64,000 nucleotides of DNA from Chitinophaga barathri (GCF_003807585.1 NZ_RMBX01000012.1:1-64000), one strand, 5' to 3'; positions 26,394 to 34,519 are shown, numbered from the stretch's first letter. Notes: generated from the sequence alone by a model not told the origin. Made by a program: numbers and translations.

Positions 26394-27104
26394 ATGAAGA
26401 ATTTCCTCATGTTAACCCTGGCGGTAACCCTTACAGGTACTGCGGTTAGCACGAAAGCACAGACAGTGGACGAAATTGTTGAGAAACATATCACCGCAAT
26501 GGGCGGGAAAGATAAGCTGGCCGCCATCAAGTCTACCACCACGGAAGGCACGATGGAAGTACAGGGCATGGAATTCCCCTTTAAAGCGACGATCATCAAT
26601 AAACGCGGCATGCGCATCGAATTTGAGGCCATGGGCACCAAAAACGTGCAGGTGGCTACCACTACCGGCGGCTGGAACCTGCTGGGCGTACAGCAGCAGA
26701 CAGAACCGGTGGACGTGCCCGCCGAAAGCCTGAAAGAAATCGGCCCGGACCTGGATATTGAAGGTGAACTGGTAAATGCCAAAGAAAAAGGGCATACCCT
26801 GGAGCTGATCGGCAAAGAACCTATTGATGGCGGCGCTGAACTGTACAAGATCAAGCTGACCCGTAAAGACGGTAATGTGGCGAACTATTTCATCGACACA
26901 AAAACTTACTACATCACCAAAAGATCAGCAAACATGGGTGGTGAGGAAGCGATCAATTCATTGCTGGATTATAAAAAGACGGATGACGGCTACGCTTACG
27001 CTACTGTTGTGGAAACACAGCCCACCGGCGTAAAAGTGAAAGTGAACAAGATTACTTTTAATCCCCCCGTGGACGAAAAGATCTTCGACAAACCGGCGAA
27101 ATAA
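26394..27104 (+). CDS. LolA-like periplasmic protein
   Basis: 236 residues from the ATG at 26394 (MKNFLMLTLAVTLTG). The signal peptide ends near VSTKAQ. The mature start TVDEIVEKHITAMGGKDKL and the strand-rich body (EGTMEVQGMEFPFKATII) resemble LolA/LolB-like lipoprotein-sorting folds common in Bacteroidota. No lipobox is present, so it is probably soluble in the periplasm. Function is inferred from fold resemblance only. A longer in-frame start at 26325 would hide the signal peptide. It is monocistronic and ends at a strong terminator. Confidence 0.82.
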   Translation: MKNFLMLTLAVTLTGTAVSTKAQTVDEIVEKHITAMGGKDKLAAIKSTTTEGTMEVQGMEFPFKATIINKRGMRIEFEAMGTKNVQVATTTGGWNLLGVQQQTEPVDVPAESLKEIGPDLDIEGELVNAKEKGHTLELIGKEPIDGGAELYKIKLTRKDGNVANYFIDTKTYYITKRSANMGGEEAINSLLDYKKTDDGYAYATVVETQPTGVKVKVNKITFNPPVDEKIFDKPAK

Positions 27105-27122
27105 ACATCCCGGCAACGTATA

Positions 27123-27160
27123 AAAAAAGAGGGTGCTCCACAAGGGGCACCCTCTTTTTT
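27123..27160. terminator. Bidirectional terminator
   Basis: A-run, stem AGAGGGTGC / GCACCCTCT, then T-run. It serves the LolA-like gene and, on the other strand, overlaps the stop of the convergent WYL regulator. Confidence 0.9.
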
Positions 27161-28166
27161 ATGGCTTGTATTTTTTGAGCATTTCCGAGGCCTCGTCCCT
27201 GACGCGGTCCGCCAGGTGTTGCGGCTGCAGCACTTTTACGCGGCTGCCGTTGCTGAGCAGCAACATGATCAGCTCATGGTTCACCACGATATTCAGTTTG
27301 ATGCGGCATTCCTCTTCATTGTCTATCAGCACCTGCTGGGAAGAGTGCAGCGGCTGCGTTTTCACGTATTTCCCCTGGTGCGGGGTGTAGGAAAGAATGA
27401 TCTCTTCCGGCTCGCCTTCCGATACGGTAATGCCGATAGCGTGCTGGAAATAACTGGCGTCGTCAAAATTCTTTTCGTCGAAGTGTTTGTCTGTGGGCCA
27501 GAGTTTCACCACACGGTCCAGCGCAAAGGTGAGCAGGGTGCCGCCTTTTGCTTTCTGGCTTTTGCCGATGAGGTAAAAACGATGGTTGTATTCGCGGAGG
27601 TGGTAGGGCTCCACCCAGTGTTCTTTGGGTTCGCTGCGGTCAAAGCTCTGGTAGGCGATACGGATCACTTCCAGGTTTTTGATGGCGTCCACGATCTCGG
27701 GGATCAGTTCCGCGCCCTTGTACTGGCTACCCCTGCTGAATTTGATCAGGCCGCGGTTTTCCAGCTGCTGGCGGTTCATTTTGAGGCTGGCGGCTATTTT
27801 GAGGATAGCGTCTTCGAACCGCTGGATGACGGGCAGGTTGCGAAACTGTTCCAGTATGCCGATGGCCACTTCCAGCCCCTGGAGGTCCGCTTCGTCTATG
27901 GGGCTGTTGCTGATCGAGAAATTTTCATCCGAATAATGGTACGCCCGCTTGCCGCGGTCGTATACAATAGGAGCGAAGTAGTTGAGCTCCGCATCGTTAC
28001 GCATATCTTCTATGTCTTTCTGGATCGTACGCACGGCAATGGACTTGTCCATTTTGTCCGAAACGAACGCCACCAGGTCTTCCAGGGAGGGTTTGGGCAG
28101 GCGTTTATTGCGAAAGCGCTCGTCCAGCCAGCGGTAACGGGAAAGCGCATCTTTATTTTTGGGCAT
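27159..28166 (-). CDS. WYL-domain transcriptional regulator
   Basis: 335 residues. The N-terminal ~80 residues form a helix-turn-helix region (YRWLDERFRNKRLPKPSLEDLVAFVSDKM), followed by a central and a WYL domain (about 145-330) with EPYHLREYNHRFYLIG. WYL proteins bind ligands such as nucleic acid ends or nucleotides and regulate stress or defence genes in several phyla; the target here is unknown. It is divergent from a hypothetical gene (28265) across a 98-bp gap, which is the most obvious candidate target. Confidence 0.85.
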   Translation of the reverse strand: MPKNKDALSRYRWLDERFRNKRLPKPSLEDLVAFVSDKMDKSIAVRTIQKDIEDMRNDAELNYFAPIVYDRGKRAYHYSDENFSISNSPIDEADLQGLEVAIGILEQFRNLPVIQRFEDAILKIAASLKMNRQQLENRGLIKFSRGSQYKGAELIPEIVDAIKNLEVIRIAYQSFDRSEPKEHWVEPYHLREYNHRFYLIGKSQKAKGGTLLTFALDRVVKLWPTDKHFDEKNFDDASYFQHAIGITVSEGEPEEIILSYTPHQGKYVKTQPLHSSQQVLIDNEEECRIKLNIVVNHELIMLLLSNGSRVKVLQPQHLADRVRDEASEMLKKYKP

Positions 28167-28234
28167 TTTTATCTTTTTTACCGGCTCTAAAATAAAACAA
28201 TTTTGCTACGCATATCCCCTGCGTAAAGCCCCAA

Positions 28235-28242
28235 TACTTTTG
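28235..28242 (+). promoter_or_regulatory. -7 box upstream of hypothetical gene 28265
   Basis: TACTTTTG, exact TAnnTTTG match, 22 bp before the ATG. Confidence 0.6.
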
Positions 28243-28264
28243 TATCGTTATCAATTCAGCAACT

Positions 28265-28855
28265 ATGAAAAAGGTATCCGTACAAACATCAGATTACAGG
28301 GAAGCAACCGCCATCAAAGTGGGCCAGATCATACTGGACGATTCTCACTACCTCACCTGCTGGGGTTATCTTGAGACGGCGGAAGGCTGGCGCAAATGCG
28401 ATTTTGTCACCAATTACGACGTGCTGAACACGATGCTGCGCGCCGTGGAAGACAAAAGCGAGGCCGTACAGATGGCGATCGTGCAGAAGCTGGAAACGAT
28501 GGAGCAGATACCTGAAATGATTGATTTTGAAGCGCAGCTGGGTGAGCCCGTATTGTTTGACAATCTCAGTTTCCAGCTGGCCCGCCCGCAGTTTGAGCCG
28601 GGTACCGAATGGATGGAATATTCAGATAACAACTGTTTTTATATCCGCAAAGCCGAGCCGATCACCAGCGCGGAAGCCAACGCCCGCGGCGTGGCGCAGT
28701 GCATGAGCACGCTGGCCGGTCATTACGAGCTGTACCTGGGTTACCTGGAGCTTGAATTTGACGAAATAACCGCCCGGCAGGAAGCTGAACTGCAGGACGA
28801 TATGAAATACACCCTGGCGTATTACGCCTGGCAACAATCCGCTAAAAGAGCTTAA
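28265..28855 (+). CDS. Hypothetical protein, 196 residues
   Basis: I do not recognise a family. The protein is acidic and soluble-looking, with no signal peptide or membrane helix. It has a strand-rich start (KVSVQTSDYREATAIKVG) and a helical, Glu-rich C-terminal part (ELEFDEITARQEAELQDD). Base and codon usage match the neighbours, and a -7 box lies at the right distance, so it is very likely expressed. It is divergent from the WYL regulator and followed by the 30-bp repeat array. No function can be assigned. Confidence 0.8.
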   Translation: MKKVSVQTSDYREATAIKVGQIILDDSHYLTCWGYLETAEGWRKCDFVTNYDVLNTMLRAVEDKSEAVQMAIVQKLETMEQIPEMIDFEAQLGEPVLFDNLSFQLARPQFEPGTEWMEYSDNNCFYIRKAEPITSAEANARGVAQCMSTLAGHYELYLGYLELEFDEITARQEAELQDDMKYTLAYYAWQQSAKRA

Positions 28856-28869
28856 AAATATTCAGCCGT

Positions 28870-29122
28870 TCTGATCATCCGTTTCCCCTTGTTAACCTTA
28901 AAACATTCATTGCACCCTTTGTTAACCATTTAAAAACATCCGTTTCTCCGGTTAACCCTTAAGACACATTCATTGTAACCCTATGTTAACCATCAAAACG
29001 ACCGTGTATCCCTTTGTTGACCCTGGAGCGTCCATTTATCCCTTTGTTAACCTGTGAAGCACCGTTTGATCCCTTTTGCCCCCGGGGAGAGAACGGCCAC
29101 ATCCGGACATTTGTTAACCCCC
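28870..29122. repeat. Degenerate ~30-bp tandem repeat array with GTTAACC core
   Basis: The core GTTAACC (one GTTGACC, one degenerate TTTTGCCCC) occurs at 28891, 28921, 28951, 28985, 29016, 29046, about 29078 and 29113, with spacings of 30, 30, 34, 31, 30, 32 and 35 bp. Between cores a second motif close to CATTCATT or CCRTTTAT precedes CCCTTT. It fills most of the 444-bp gap before the peroxiredoxin gene. There is no open frame of note on the plus strand, and spacers are not unique, so it is not a CRISPR array. No other gene is seen in this gap. Confidence 0.75.
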
Positions 29123-29267
29123 ACTCGTCCATTGTTGTATGAACAGGGCTCCGGCAGGCACCAGATTGCCTGCCGTCCCTGGAATACAATACAGGCGGCC
29201 CTTTTGGAGCAAGATTAAAAAACTGTAAAAAAAATCCGTAAAGTCTATAAAATTTGTAGGAAATTAG

Positions 29268-29275
29268 TATTTTTG
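29268..29275 (+). promoter_or_regulatory. -7 box of the peroxiredoxin gene
   Basis: TATTTTTG, exact TAnnTTTG match, 24 bp before the chosen ATG at 29300. It overlaps an alternative in-frame start at 29273, which argues against that longer form. Confidence 0.65.
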
Positions 29276-29299
29276 GTTCCATCAAAACAGGAACTGACC

Positions 29300-29935
29300 A
29301 TGAGTTTAAGATTAGGCGATGCTGCCCCCAACTTTAAGGCAAATACTACAGCAGGCGAAATAGATTTTTACGAATACCTCGGCGACAGCTGGGGCGTATT
29401 ATTTTCTCACCCCGCGGACTTTACTCCTGTTTGTACTACCGAGCTTGGCAAAACGGCGCTCCTGAACGGCGAATTTGCCAAACGTAACGTAAAAGTGTTG
29501 GCTCTCAGCGTTGATCCCCTGGATAAACACAAAAGCTGGATCGGCGATATCAATGAAACACAAGGTTGTGATGTAACATTTCCCATCATTGCCGATGAAG
29601 ATAAAACAGTGGCGAACCTCTATGGTATGATCCATCCGAATGCTTCGGAAACCTTTACCGTACGCTCGCTTTTTATAATAGGTCCGGATAAGAAAGTGAA
29701 ACTCACGATCACTTATCCCGCCTCCACCGGCCGCAACTTCCATGAAGTGCTGCGCGTGATAGATTCCCTGCAGCTGACAGCCAACTACAGCGTGGCTACA
29801 CCGGCAGACTGGAAAGACGGGGAAGATGTGATTGTGGTGCCCGCGGTGAAAACGGAAGACATTCCTGGCAAGTTCCCGAAAGGTCACAAAATCATCAAAC
29901 CTTACCTGAGAACAACACCACAGCCAAATAAATAA
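29300..29935 (+). CDS. 1-Cys (Prx6-type) peroxiredoxin
   Basis: 211 residues from the ATG at 29300 (MSLRLGDAAPNFKANT). It reduces hydrogen peroxide and organic peroxides. The peroxidatic Cys45 sits in HPADFTPVCTTELG, the Prx6 signature, and the C-terminal dimer extension with VVPAVKTEDIPGKFPKG is typical of this group. A second Cys (in TQGCDVTFPIIAD) is not at the resolving position of 2-Cys enzymes. The protein is cytoplasmic. It is followed by a small possible ORF with its own -7 box. Confidence 0.93.
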   Translation: MSLRLGDAAPNFKANTTAGEIDFYEYLGDSWGVLFSHPADFTPVCTTELGKTALLNGEFAKRNVKVLALSVDPLDKHKSWIGDINETQGCDVTFPIIADEDKTVANLYGMIHPNASETFTVRSLFIIGPDKKVKLTITYPASTGRNFHEVLRVIDSLQLTANYSVATPADWKDGEDVIVVPAVKTEDIPGKFPKGHKIIKPYLRTTPQPNK

Positions 29936-29945
29936 ATGGCTGCAT

Positions 29946-29953
29946 TATCTTTG
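29946..29953 (+). promoter_or_regulatory. -7 box upstream of a small ORF
   Basis: TATCTTTG lies 10 bp after the peroxiredoxin stop and only 2 bp before the ATG of the small ORF. Such close spacing is unusual and leaves open whether the transcript is coding. Confidence 0.45.
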
Positions 29954-29955
29954 CC

Positions 29956-30072
29956 ATGAAAAGGATCATACGCTATATACTGCATTGGTTCCATCCTTCA
30001 GCCAACGAAGGGAAGATATTAAAGGAGCAAAAAGACCGGCAACACCGCTGGTTGCAAGGGTTTTACTCCTGA
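29956..30072 (+). CDS. Possible small protein of 38 residues
   Basis: ATG at 29956 to TGA at 30072. The peptide begins MKRIIRYILHWFHPSANEG and continues Lys/Gln/Arg-rich; it is basic and partly amphipathic. A terminator hairpin follows at 30107-30132, and a -7 box precedes it. Together these define a compact transcription unit of about 170 bp. The peptide is not recognised; the unit could equally be a small RNA. Confidence 0.4.
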   Translation: MKRIIRYILHWFHPSANEGKILKEQKDRQHRWLQGFYS

Positions 30073-30106
30073 TCGTTTTTTTTAATGGTTGGTTTTTGAT
30101 TTTACG

Positions 30107-30132
30107 AAACGGGGATTTTTCCCCGTTTTTTT
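30107..30132 (+). terminator. Terminator
   Basis: AAACGGGG pairs with CCCCGTTT around an ATTTTT loop and is followed by a T-run. It ends the peroxiredoxin/small ORF transcripts. Confidence 0.9.
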
Positions 30133-30208
30133 ATGCCCGGAAGTTTCCTTCTCTTTTTTGCAGAATTAAAATGTTGATGCTGATTATCAGTATGTTAGGC
30201 GCGCCAGG

Positions 30209-30326
30209 CTACTGACACCCTACTGACATCCTCCGACCATCCTCCGACCGTGTTCGGTCGTAGCAAGGGTTTGAGGGTGTTTCGCCGGAGGATCGCCGGA
30301 GGATCGTCGGAGGTTCGCCGGAGGAT
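30209..30326. repeat. Inverted pair of 11-bp tandem arrays
   Basis: Left arm: four 11-bp units from 30209 to 30252 (CTACTGACACC, CTACTGACATC, CTCCGACCATC, CTCCGACCGTG). Right arm: four 11-bp units from 30283 to 30326 (CGCCGGAGGAT twice, CGTCGGAGGTT, CGCCGGAGGAT). The right arm is approximately the reverse complement of the left, so a stem of up to about 44 bp with a ~30-nt loop could form. The period equals that of the elements at 382-563 and 52702-52948. No gene lies in the gap between 30073 and 30396. Confidence 0.75.
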
Positions 30327-30341
30327 GGGCGCGGCAAAAGA

Positions 30342-30372
30342 TAAAAAAAGGGCCGCCGGATGGCAGCCCTTC
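30342..30372 (-). terminator. Terminator of the S41 protease gene
   Basis: Stem AGGGC-GCC / GGC-GCCCT with one mismatch and a short loop; on the minus strand it is followed by a seven-T run. It lies about 25 bp past the protease stop. Confidence 0.85.
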
Positions 30373-30396
30373 CTGATATATTTTACCAAAAGGGAT

Positions 30397-31995
30397 CTAT
30401 TCGGGTTTTAACCTTCTCCTGTGCTCGATCATACCGTTGAAACCGGGGCTTACAACGGGGTCCATTTTCAGGTCGGAGGCATTTATCACGGTTCCGTCCG
30501 CAATGGCGATACGGGCGTTGGAAAGCCTGCCGGTGGAGCCTGTGTTGATGTAGTTGATCGCTTTGGCCAGGCTGCTTTCCTGTACATCGCCAAAGTCTTT
30601 TGTTACCAGGTCCTGCTCGGGCATATTGGGCGTCATGCCTGCATAATAATTGCCTTCGTTGTCTGCATTGGTGCTGGAGAACTGGGACATGTATACGGTG
30701 AACTTGTCTATGCCGATACCGAAGAAACCAACCGGTTTGCCGTAAGAAGTGCTGCCCACTGTTTTTACGTCGATATATTCGGGCCAGGCGGCCAGGCTGT
30801 TGATGGTCAGTTCGCTGGCGGAGGCTGAGGAACCGGTGATGATGAACACTACCTTGCCGACGTTGTTCAGGGTGCCTTTTTTGCTGAAATCAGTCACGTT
30901 CCCGGCCAGGGAGAAGTCCACATCCGCATAGGTAAGTGGCTTGCCGGAAGAGCTGACCTGCTGCTTGTAATTAGCATCCAGCAGGGGGAGCGACTTCAGG
31001 ATGGGGGCTTTGCCTTGCTGGAGGAGATCGTTGAACTGTTCCTTGTACATCACTTTGCCGTTCAATGCATTGGGAGCGATGAGGTTAGCAAGGTACTCGA
31101 AGGTTTCAACGTACCCGCCGCCGTTATAGCGAAGGTCCACTACCAGGCTGTTCACACCTGCCGCGGTAAAGGCATTGAAAGCTTCGTCCAGCGACGGTTT
31201 CACCACCCCGATGCGGGAGAAACGCATGAGGGTCAGGTAACCGATCTTATTGCCGCCGGTGCCCTGGATCACTTTGTAGGTGGTGAGGGGATCGTTTTTA
31301 TAAGCGGTTTTGGTAAGGTTTACGGTGCCCTGGGTATTATTCGGCCTGGTGAACTCCAGGCTGAGGGTGGTACTGTTCGTCAGGCTGCTCAGCGAGCCGG
31401 CGTCTGTGGGAGGCGCGGCGCCGTTCACTCTGGTGATCAGGCATCCACGGGTGAGGCCCGCCACGTTAGCGGGAGAACCTTTTTCCACATAAGCTACGTA
31501 CACATATCTTTTTCCCGGGTCAGTGGTGAAAGTAACGGGGATAGCGAGGAAGCCCATGTCGTTGCCGTCCCCTTCCAGGTCCACCGCACTTTGTTCCAGT
31601 TCCAGCGCGCCTTTGATACCACGCGCCAGGTTACCGCTTTCCACGAAGGAAAATTTGGAGCGGGAAGGGCTGGGAATATAATATTCGTAAGGTTTCTGGG
31701 TGGTGGGATTTTCTTTCAGCTGGCTGATCTTATACATCGCGCTTTTGAGGCTAGCCAGATCGTCGGAGCCGGCATATCCCCTGGGGTTGAACGTGTTGTA
31801 ATCAGGAATAGCGTCGTACCAGAGGTAAGTCTCTTTAGCGAAAAGGTACAGAGTGTCGAGGCTTAACTCAAGGCGGCTGCCGGTTGTTGGCGTGGTCGGT
31901 CCCGGAGGATCAGGCTCCGTTTTTGAACTCTTTTTACAGGCGGCTAAAGCGGCGGCGCACAGGAATACTGTGCCGATGATCCGGAGCTTAATCAT
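30397..31995 (-). CDS. S41-family (C-terminal processing-type) serine protease lipoprotein
   Basis: 532 residues with a lipobox ALAAC (Cys about residue 20), a Pro/Thr-rich linker, a helical region with YLWYDAIPDYN, a PDZ-like domain (about 165-225, YVEKGSPANVAGLTRGCLI) and the S41 catalytic domain. The Ser-Lys dyad is visible as Ser in TGSSASASELTIN and Lys in STSYGKPVG. Such proteases act on periplasmic or surface proteins; the substrate is unknown. The lipid anchor suggests outer-membrane attachment. It is monocistronic. Confidence 0.9.
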   Translation of the reverse strand: MIKLRIIGTVFLCAAALAACKKSSKTEPDPPGPTTPTTGSRLELSLDTLYLFAKETYLWYDAIPDYNTFNPRGYAGSDDLASLKSAMYKISQLKENPTTQKPYEYYIPSPSRSKFSFVESGNLARGIKGALELEQSAVDLEGDGNDMGFLAIPVTFTTDPGKRYVYVAYVEKGSPANVAGLTRGCLITRVNGAAPPTDAGSLSSLTNSTTLSLEFTRPNNTQGTVNLTKTAYKNDPLTTYKVIQGTGGNKIGYLTLMRFSRIGVVKPSLDEAFNAFTAAGVNSLVVDLRYNGGGYVETFEYLANLIAPNALNGKVMYKEQFNDLLQQGKAPILKSLPLLDANYKQQVSSSGKPLTYADVDFSLAGNVTDFSKKGTLNNVGKVVFIITGSSASASELTINSLAAWPEYIDVKTVGSTSYGKPVGFFGIGIDKFTVYMSQFSSTNADNEGNYYAGMTPNMPEQDLVTKDFGDVQESSLAKAINYINTGSTGRLSNARIAIADGTVINASDLKMDPVVSPGFNGMIEHRRRLKPE

Positions 31996-32118
31996 AAATT
32001 GAAGCGATTTACTAGAAAATTACGTCAAATCTGTCAAATCCCGCAACAGGAACCGGCCAATCTATAAATCTGCCGGTTAAACGCATAGATTTAACATACT
32101 AACGGCAAAAACTGAAAT

Positions 32119-32853
32119 TTAGTTGCCTTGTGGTTTTTTATGTTTCCGTAACTGCTGTAATACGGCCTGCATATCTTTGGGCAGGGGGGCTTCCAGCTCA
32201 AATACCTGGCCTTTTTCGTCTGTAAACTTAATCCTGTACGCATGCAGGGCCAGCCTTCCCAGCAGCGGCTTTTCCTCTTCCGTGAATTTCCCCAGCCTGA
32301 ATTTCTTTTTGATGGCGCTCAGCAGGATGGGCTGGCTGTTGCCATACAGCGGGTCCACCGCGATGGGATGGCCCAGGTGTTTCATATGTACGCGTATCTG
32401 GTGCGTTCTGCCGGTGTGGATGCGCAGCAGTACCAGGCTGAACAGCCCGAAAGCTTCTTCCACGGTGTAATCGGTGAGGGAGGGGCGGCCTTTGGCGTTA
32501 GTGACCATCTTGCCGCGCTGTACGGGGTGTTCCATGATAGGGGCGTTCACACTGCCGGTAGGGTCTGCGAACTCACCGTTTACCAGCCCGAGATAATACT
32601 TTTCCACGTCCCGGCTTTCAAACGACTGGGAGAGGCTTTTATGAGCGGCTTCATGTTTGGCGAAGATCACGATGCCGCTGGTATCCCGGTCCAGGCGGTG
32701 CACGGTGAAGATCTGCCCGTAATGTTTTTTAAGAAGGGCGGAGAGGGCTTCCAGCTCGTTGTCATGACGGTCGGGGATGGTAAGCAGGCCCGAAGGTTTG
32801 TTCACCGCTACAAAATCGTCATTCTCGAATATGATCAGCGATTCCAGTCTCAT
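32119..32853 (-). CDS. RluA-family pseudouridine synthase
   Basis: 244 residues. The catalytic Asp lies in HRLDRDTSGIVIFAK, the RluA-family signature, and the motif RTHQIRVHMKHLGHPIAVDPLYG is intact. No S4 domain precedes it, so it is of the short RluA/RluC-like class that isomerises uridine in rRNA or tRNA; the exact site cannot be read from sequence. The protein is cytoplasmic. It follows the RluB-type gene on the minus strand after a 56-bp gap that contains a hairpin. Confidence 0.9.
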   Translation of the reverse strand: MRLESLIIFENDDFVAVNKPSGLLTIPDRHDNELEALSALLKKHYGQIFTVHRLDRDTSGIVIFAKHEAAHKSLSQSFESRDVEKYYLGLVNGEFADPTGSVNAPIMEHPVQRGKMVTNAKGRPSLTDYTVEEAFGLFSLVLLRIHTGRTHQIRVHMKHLGHPIAVDPLYGNSQPILLSAIKKKFRLGKFTEEEKPLLGRLALHAYRIKFTDEKGQVFELEAPLPKDMQAVLQQLRKHKKPQGN

Positions 32854-32874
32854 GTATGGATTGTGTATTTCAAA

Positions 32875-32904
32875 AGCGGCCTTGCTGTTGATTGCAAGGC
32901 CGCT
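32875..32904 (-). terminator. Intercistronic hairpin between RluB-type and RluA-type genes
   Basis: Perfect stem AGCGGCCTTGC / GCAAGGCCGCT (32875-32885 with 32894-32904) followed on the minus strand by TTTTG. The T-tract is short, so partial readthrough into the RluA-type gene is plausible. Confidence 0.7.
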
Positions 32905-32909
32905 GCCGG

Positions 32910-34472
32910 TTATTTAAAGTGTTTGAGCAGGATCACTTCCTTTTCGGTCAGGAAGCGCCATTTGCCACGGTTGACATTCTTTTTGGTGAGGCCGGCGTAC
33001 ATCACGCGGTCCAGCTTTTCCACCTTGTATTCCAGGTGTTCGAAGATGCGGCGCACGATACGGTTTTTACCGCTGTGTATCTCGATGCCGACCTGCTTCT
33101 TATCCTTGGTGTCCACATAACCGAGGGCATCCACGAGGGCCAGCCCGTCTTCGAGGGTGACGCCCGAGATGATCTGGTCGAAGTCTGCTTTGGTAAGCGG
33201 CTTGTCCAGCTCTACGTGGTAGATCTTTTTGATGTTGTGTTTCGGATGAGCCAGTTTCTGCGCCAGTTCGCCATCGTTGGTGAGCAGCAGCAGGCCGGAC
33301 GTATTGCGGTCCAGGCGGCCTACGGGGAAGAGCCTTTCTTCATCCGCCGCGTCTTCCACCAGTTCCATTACGGTCTGGCGGCCTTCGGGGTCATCGGTGG
33401 TGGTGATGTAACCTTTGGGTTTGTTCAGCAGAACGTAGATGAGGTTCTTTTGAATGTAAATGCGTTTGTCGTTGAGTTTCACCTCGTCTTTGGCGGTAAC
33501 CTTAAATGCGGGCTCAACGATCTTTTCACCGTTCACCGTTACCTGGCCTTCTTTGATGTAGTCCACGGCTTTACGGCGGCTGCAGATGCCGCAATGGGAG
33601 ATGAACTTGTTCAGCGGCATTTCATTGCTGCTGCTTTCGTCCGTTGCGGTTTCTTTTATGATACGTTTGCGGGTGCTCTTTTCCTTCTTTTTGCCGTGTA
33701 TTTCCGCTTTGCGCTCGCTTTTGCGGGGACGGTCGGAGGACTTATCCTTGTCTTTTTTCGGGCGGTCTTCGCGATCTTCAAACTTTCTTTTCGGACGGTC
33801 TTCGCCGTCACCGAAACTGCGTTTGGGGCGGTCTTCATCGTCACCAAAGCTTTTCCTGGGTTTGAATTCTTTATCGCCGAAGCTGCGTTTAGGTTTATCG
33901 TCCCTGTCACCAAAACTGCGTTTGGGGCGGTCTTCGCCGTCACCAAAGCTTTTCCTAGGTTTGAATTCTTTATCGCCGAAGCTGCGTTTAGGTTTATCGT
34001 CCCTGTCACCGAAACTGCGTTTGGGGCGGTCTTCATCGTCACCAAAGCTTTTTCTCGGTTTGAATTCCTTGTCGCCGAAGCTGCGTTTAGGTTTATCGTC
34101 CCTGTCGCCGAAACTGCGTTTGGGGCGGTCTTCGCCGTCACCAAAGCTTTTCCTGGGTTTGAATTCTTTATCGCCGAAGCTGCGTTTAGGTTTATCGTCC
34201 CTGTCACCGAAACTGCGTTTGGGGCGGTCTTCGCTATCGCCGAAGCTTTTTCTTGGTTTGAATTCTTTATCACCGAAGCTGCGCTTCGGTTTGTCGTCCC
34301 CGCTGCCGGAGCGGTTGTCCCTGAAACTTTTGTAGGATCCTTTTTCATCGGACCTTCCGCGCGGGCTATCCTCTCCGTCCTTTTTTGGGCGGCGTTCTGA
34401 TGAGGGTTTGCCGGTCTTGTTTTCTTTGAAGGGTGTGAACCCTTTCCGGGGGGCGGGTCTGCTTTTTTTCAT
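32910..34472 (-). CDS. RluB/RsuA-type pseudouridine synthase with long repeat-rich N-terminus
   Basis: 520 residues, about twice the family core. Residues 1-60 are basic and disordered. Residues 61-236 are sixteen tandem 11-residue units of the type [11 protein letters not shown] / [11 protein letters not shown] / [11 protein letters not shown], repeating as 33-residue triplets. After a Lys-rich linker come an S4 RNA-binding domain (about 283-330, [18 protein letters not shown]) and the synthase domain with the catalytic Asp in [16 protein letters not shown]. RluB-type enzymes make pseudouridine in 23S rRNA (U2605 in E. coli). The highly charged tail is probably disordered and RNA-binding. 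It lies 47 bp behind rlmN on the same strand, so the two probably form an RNA-modification operon. Confidence 0.92.
   Translation of the reverse strand: MKKSRPAPRKGFTPFKENKTGKPSSERRPKKDGEDSPRGRSDEKGSYKSFRDNRSGSGDDKPKRSFGDKEFKPRKSFGDSEDRPKRSFGDRDDKPKRSFGDKEFKPRKSFGDGEDRPKRSFGDRDDKPKRSFGDKEFKPRKSFGDDEDRPKRSFGDRDDKPKRSFGDKEFKPRKSFGDGEDRPKRSFGDRDDKPKRSFGDKEFKPRKSFGDDEDRPKRSFGDGEDRPKRKFEDREDRPKKDKDKSSDRPRKSERKAEIHGKKKEKSTRKRIIKETATDESSSNEMPLNKFISHCGICSRRKAVDYIKEGQVTVNGEKIVEPAFKVTAKDEVKLNDKRIYIQKNLIYVLLNKPKGYITTTDDPEGRQTVMELVEDAADEERLFPVGRLDRNTSGLLLLTNDGELAQKLAHPKHNIKKIYHVELDKPLTKADFDQIISGVTLEDGLALVDALGYVDTKDKKQVGIEIHSGKNRIVRRIFEHLEYKVEKLDRVMYAGLTKKNVNRGKWRFLTEKEVILLKHFK
33765..34292 (-). repeat. 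In-gene tandem repeats, 33-bp units in 99-bp periods
   Basis: DNA encoding residues 61-236 of the RluB-type protein. Sixteen 33-bp units occur, organised as 99-bp higher-order copies that are nearly identical at the nucleotide level (for example recurring GAAGCTGCGTTTAGG). The near identity suggests recent expansion by slippage or recombination, so copy number probably varies between strains. Confidence 0.9.
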
Positions 34473-34519
34473 GCTGTATGTTTAGGTTGCTGCATTCCTG
34501 CAGTAGATACTATGCTTTA

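Noticed and set aside
28870-29122. Possible CRISPR array
   Set aside because: The repeated core is only about 7 bp, the intervening sequence is also repeated in degenerate form, unit length varies, and no cas genes are present.
28986-29285. Minus-strand 99-codon frame with a VNKGINGR-like repeat
   Set aside because: It is a reading of the tandem array, and the promoter region of the peroxiredoxin gene lies at its start. No supporting signal peptide or homology; mentioned only as an alternative origin of the array.
30073-30215. Frame of 76 codons spanning 29985-30215
   Set aside because: It runs through a clear terminator hairpin and out of frame with the better-supported small ORF.
32892-34400. 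A 502-codon plus-strand open frame opposite the RluB-type gene, and further repeat-rich frames at 33586-34335 and 33656-34348
   Set aside because: They are antisense or shifted readings of the 99-bp coding repeats. They show no family resemblance, while the minus-strand frame has intact S4 and catalytic motifs.
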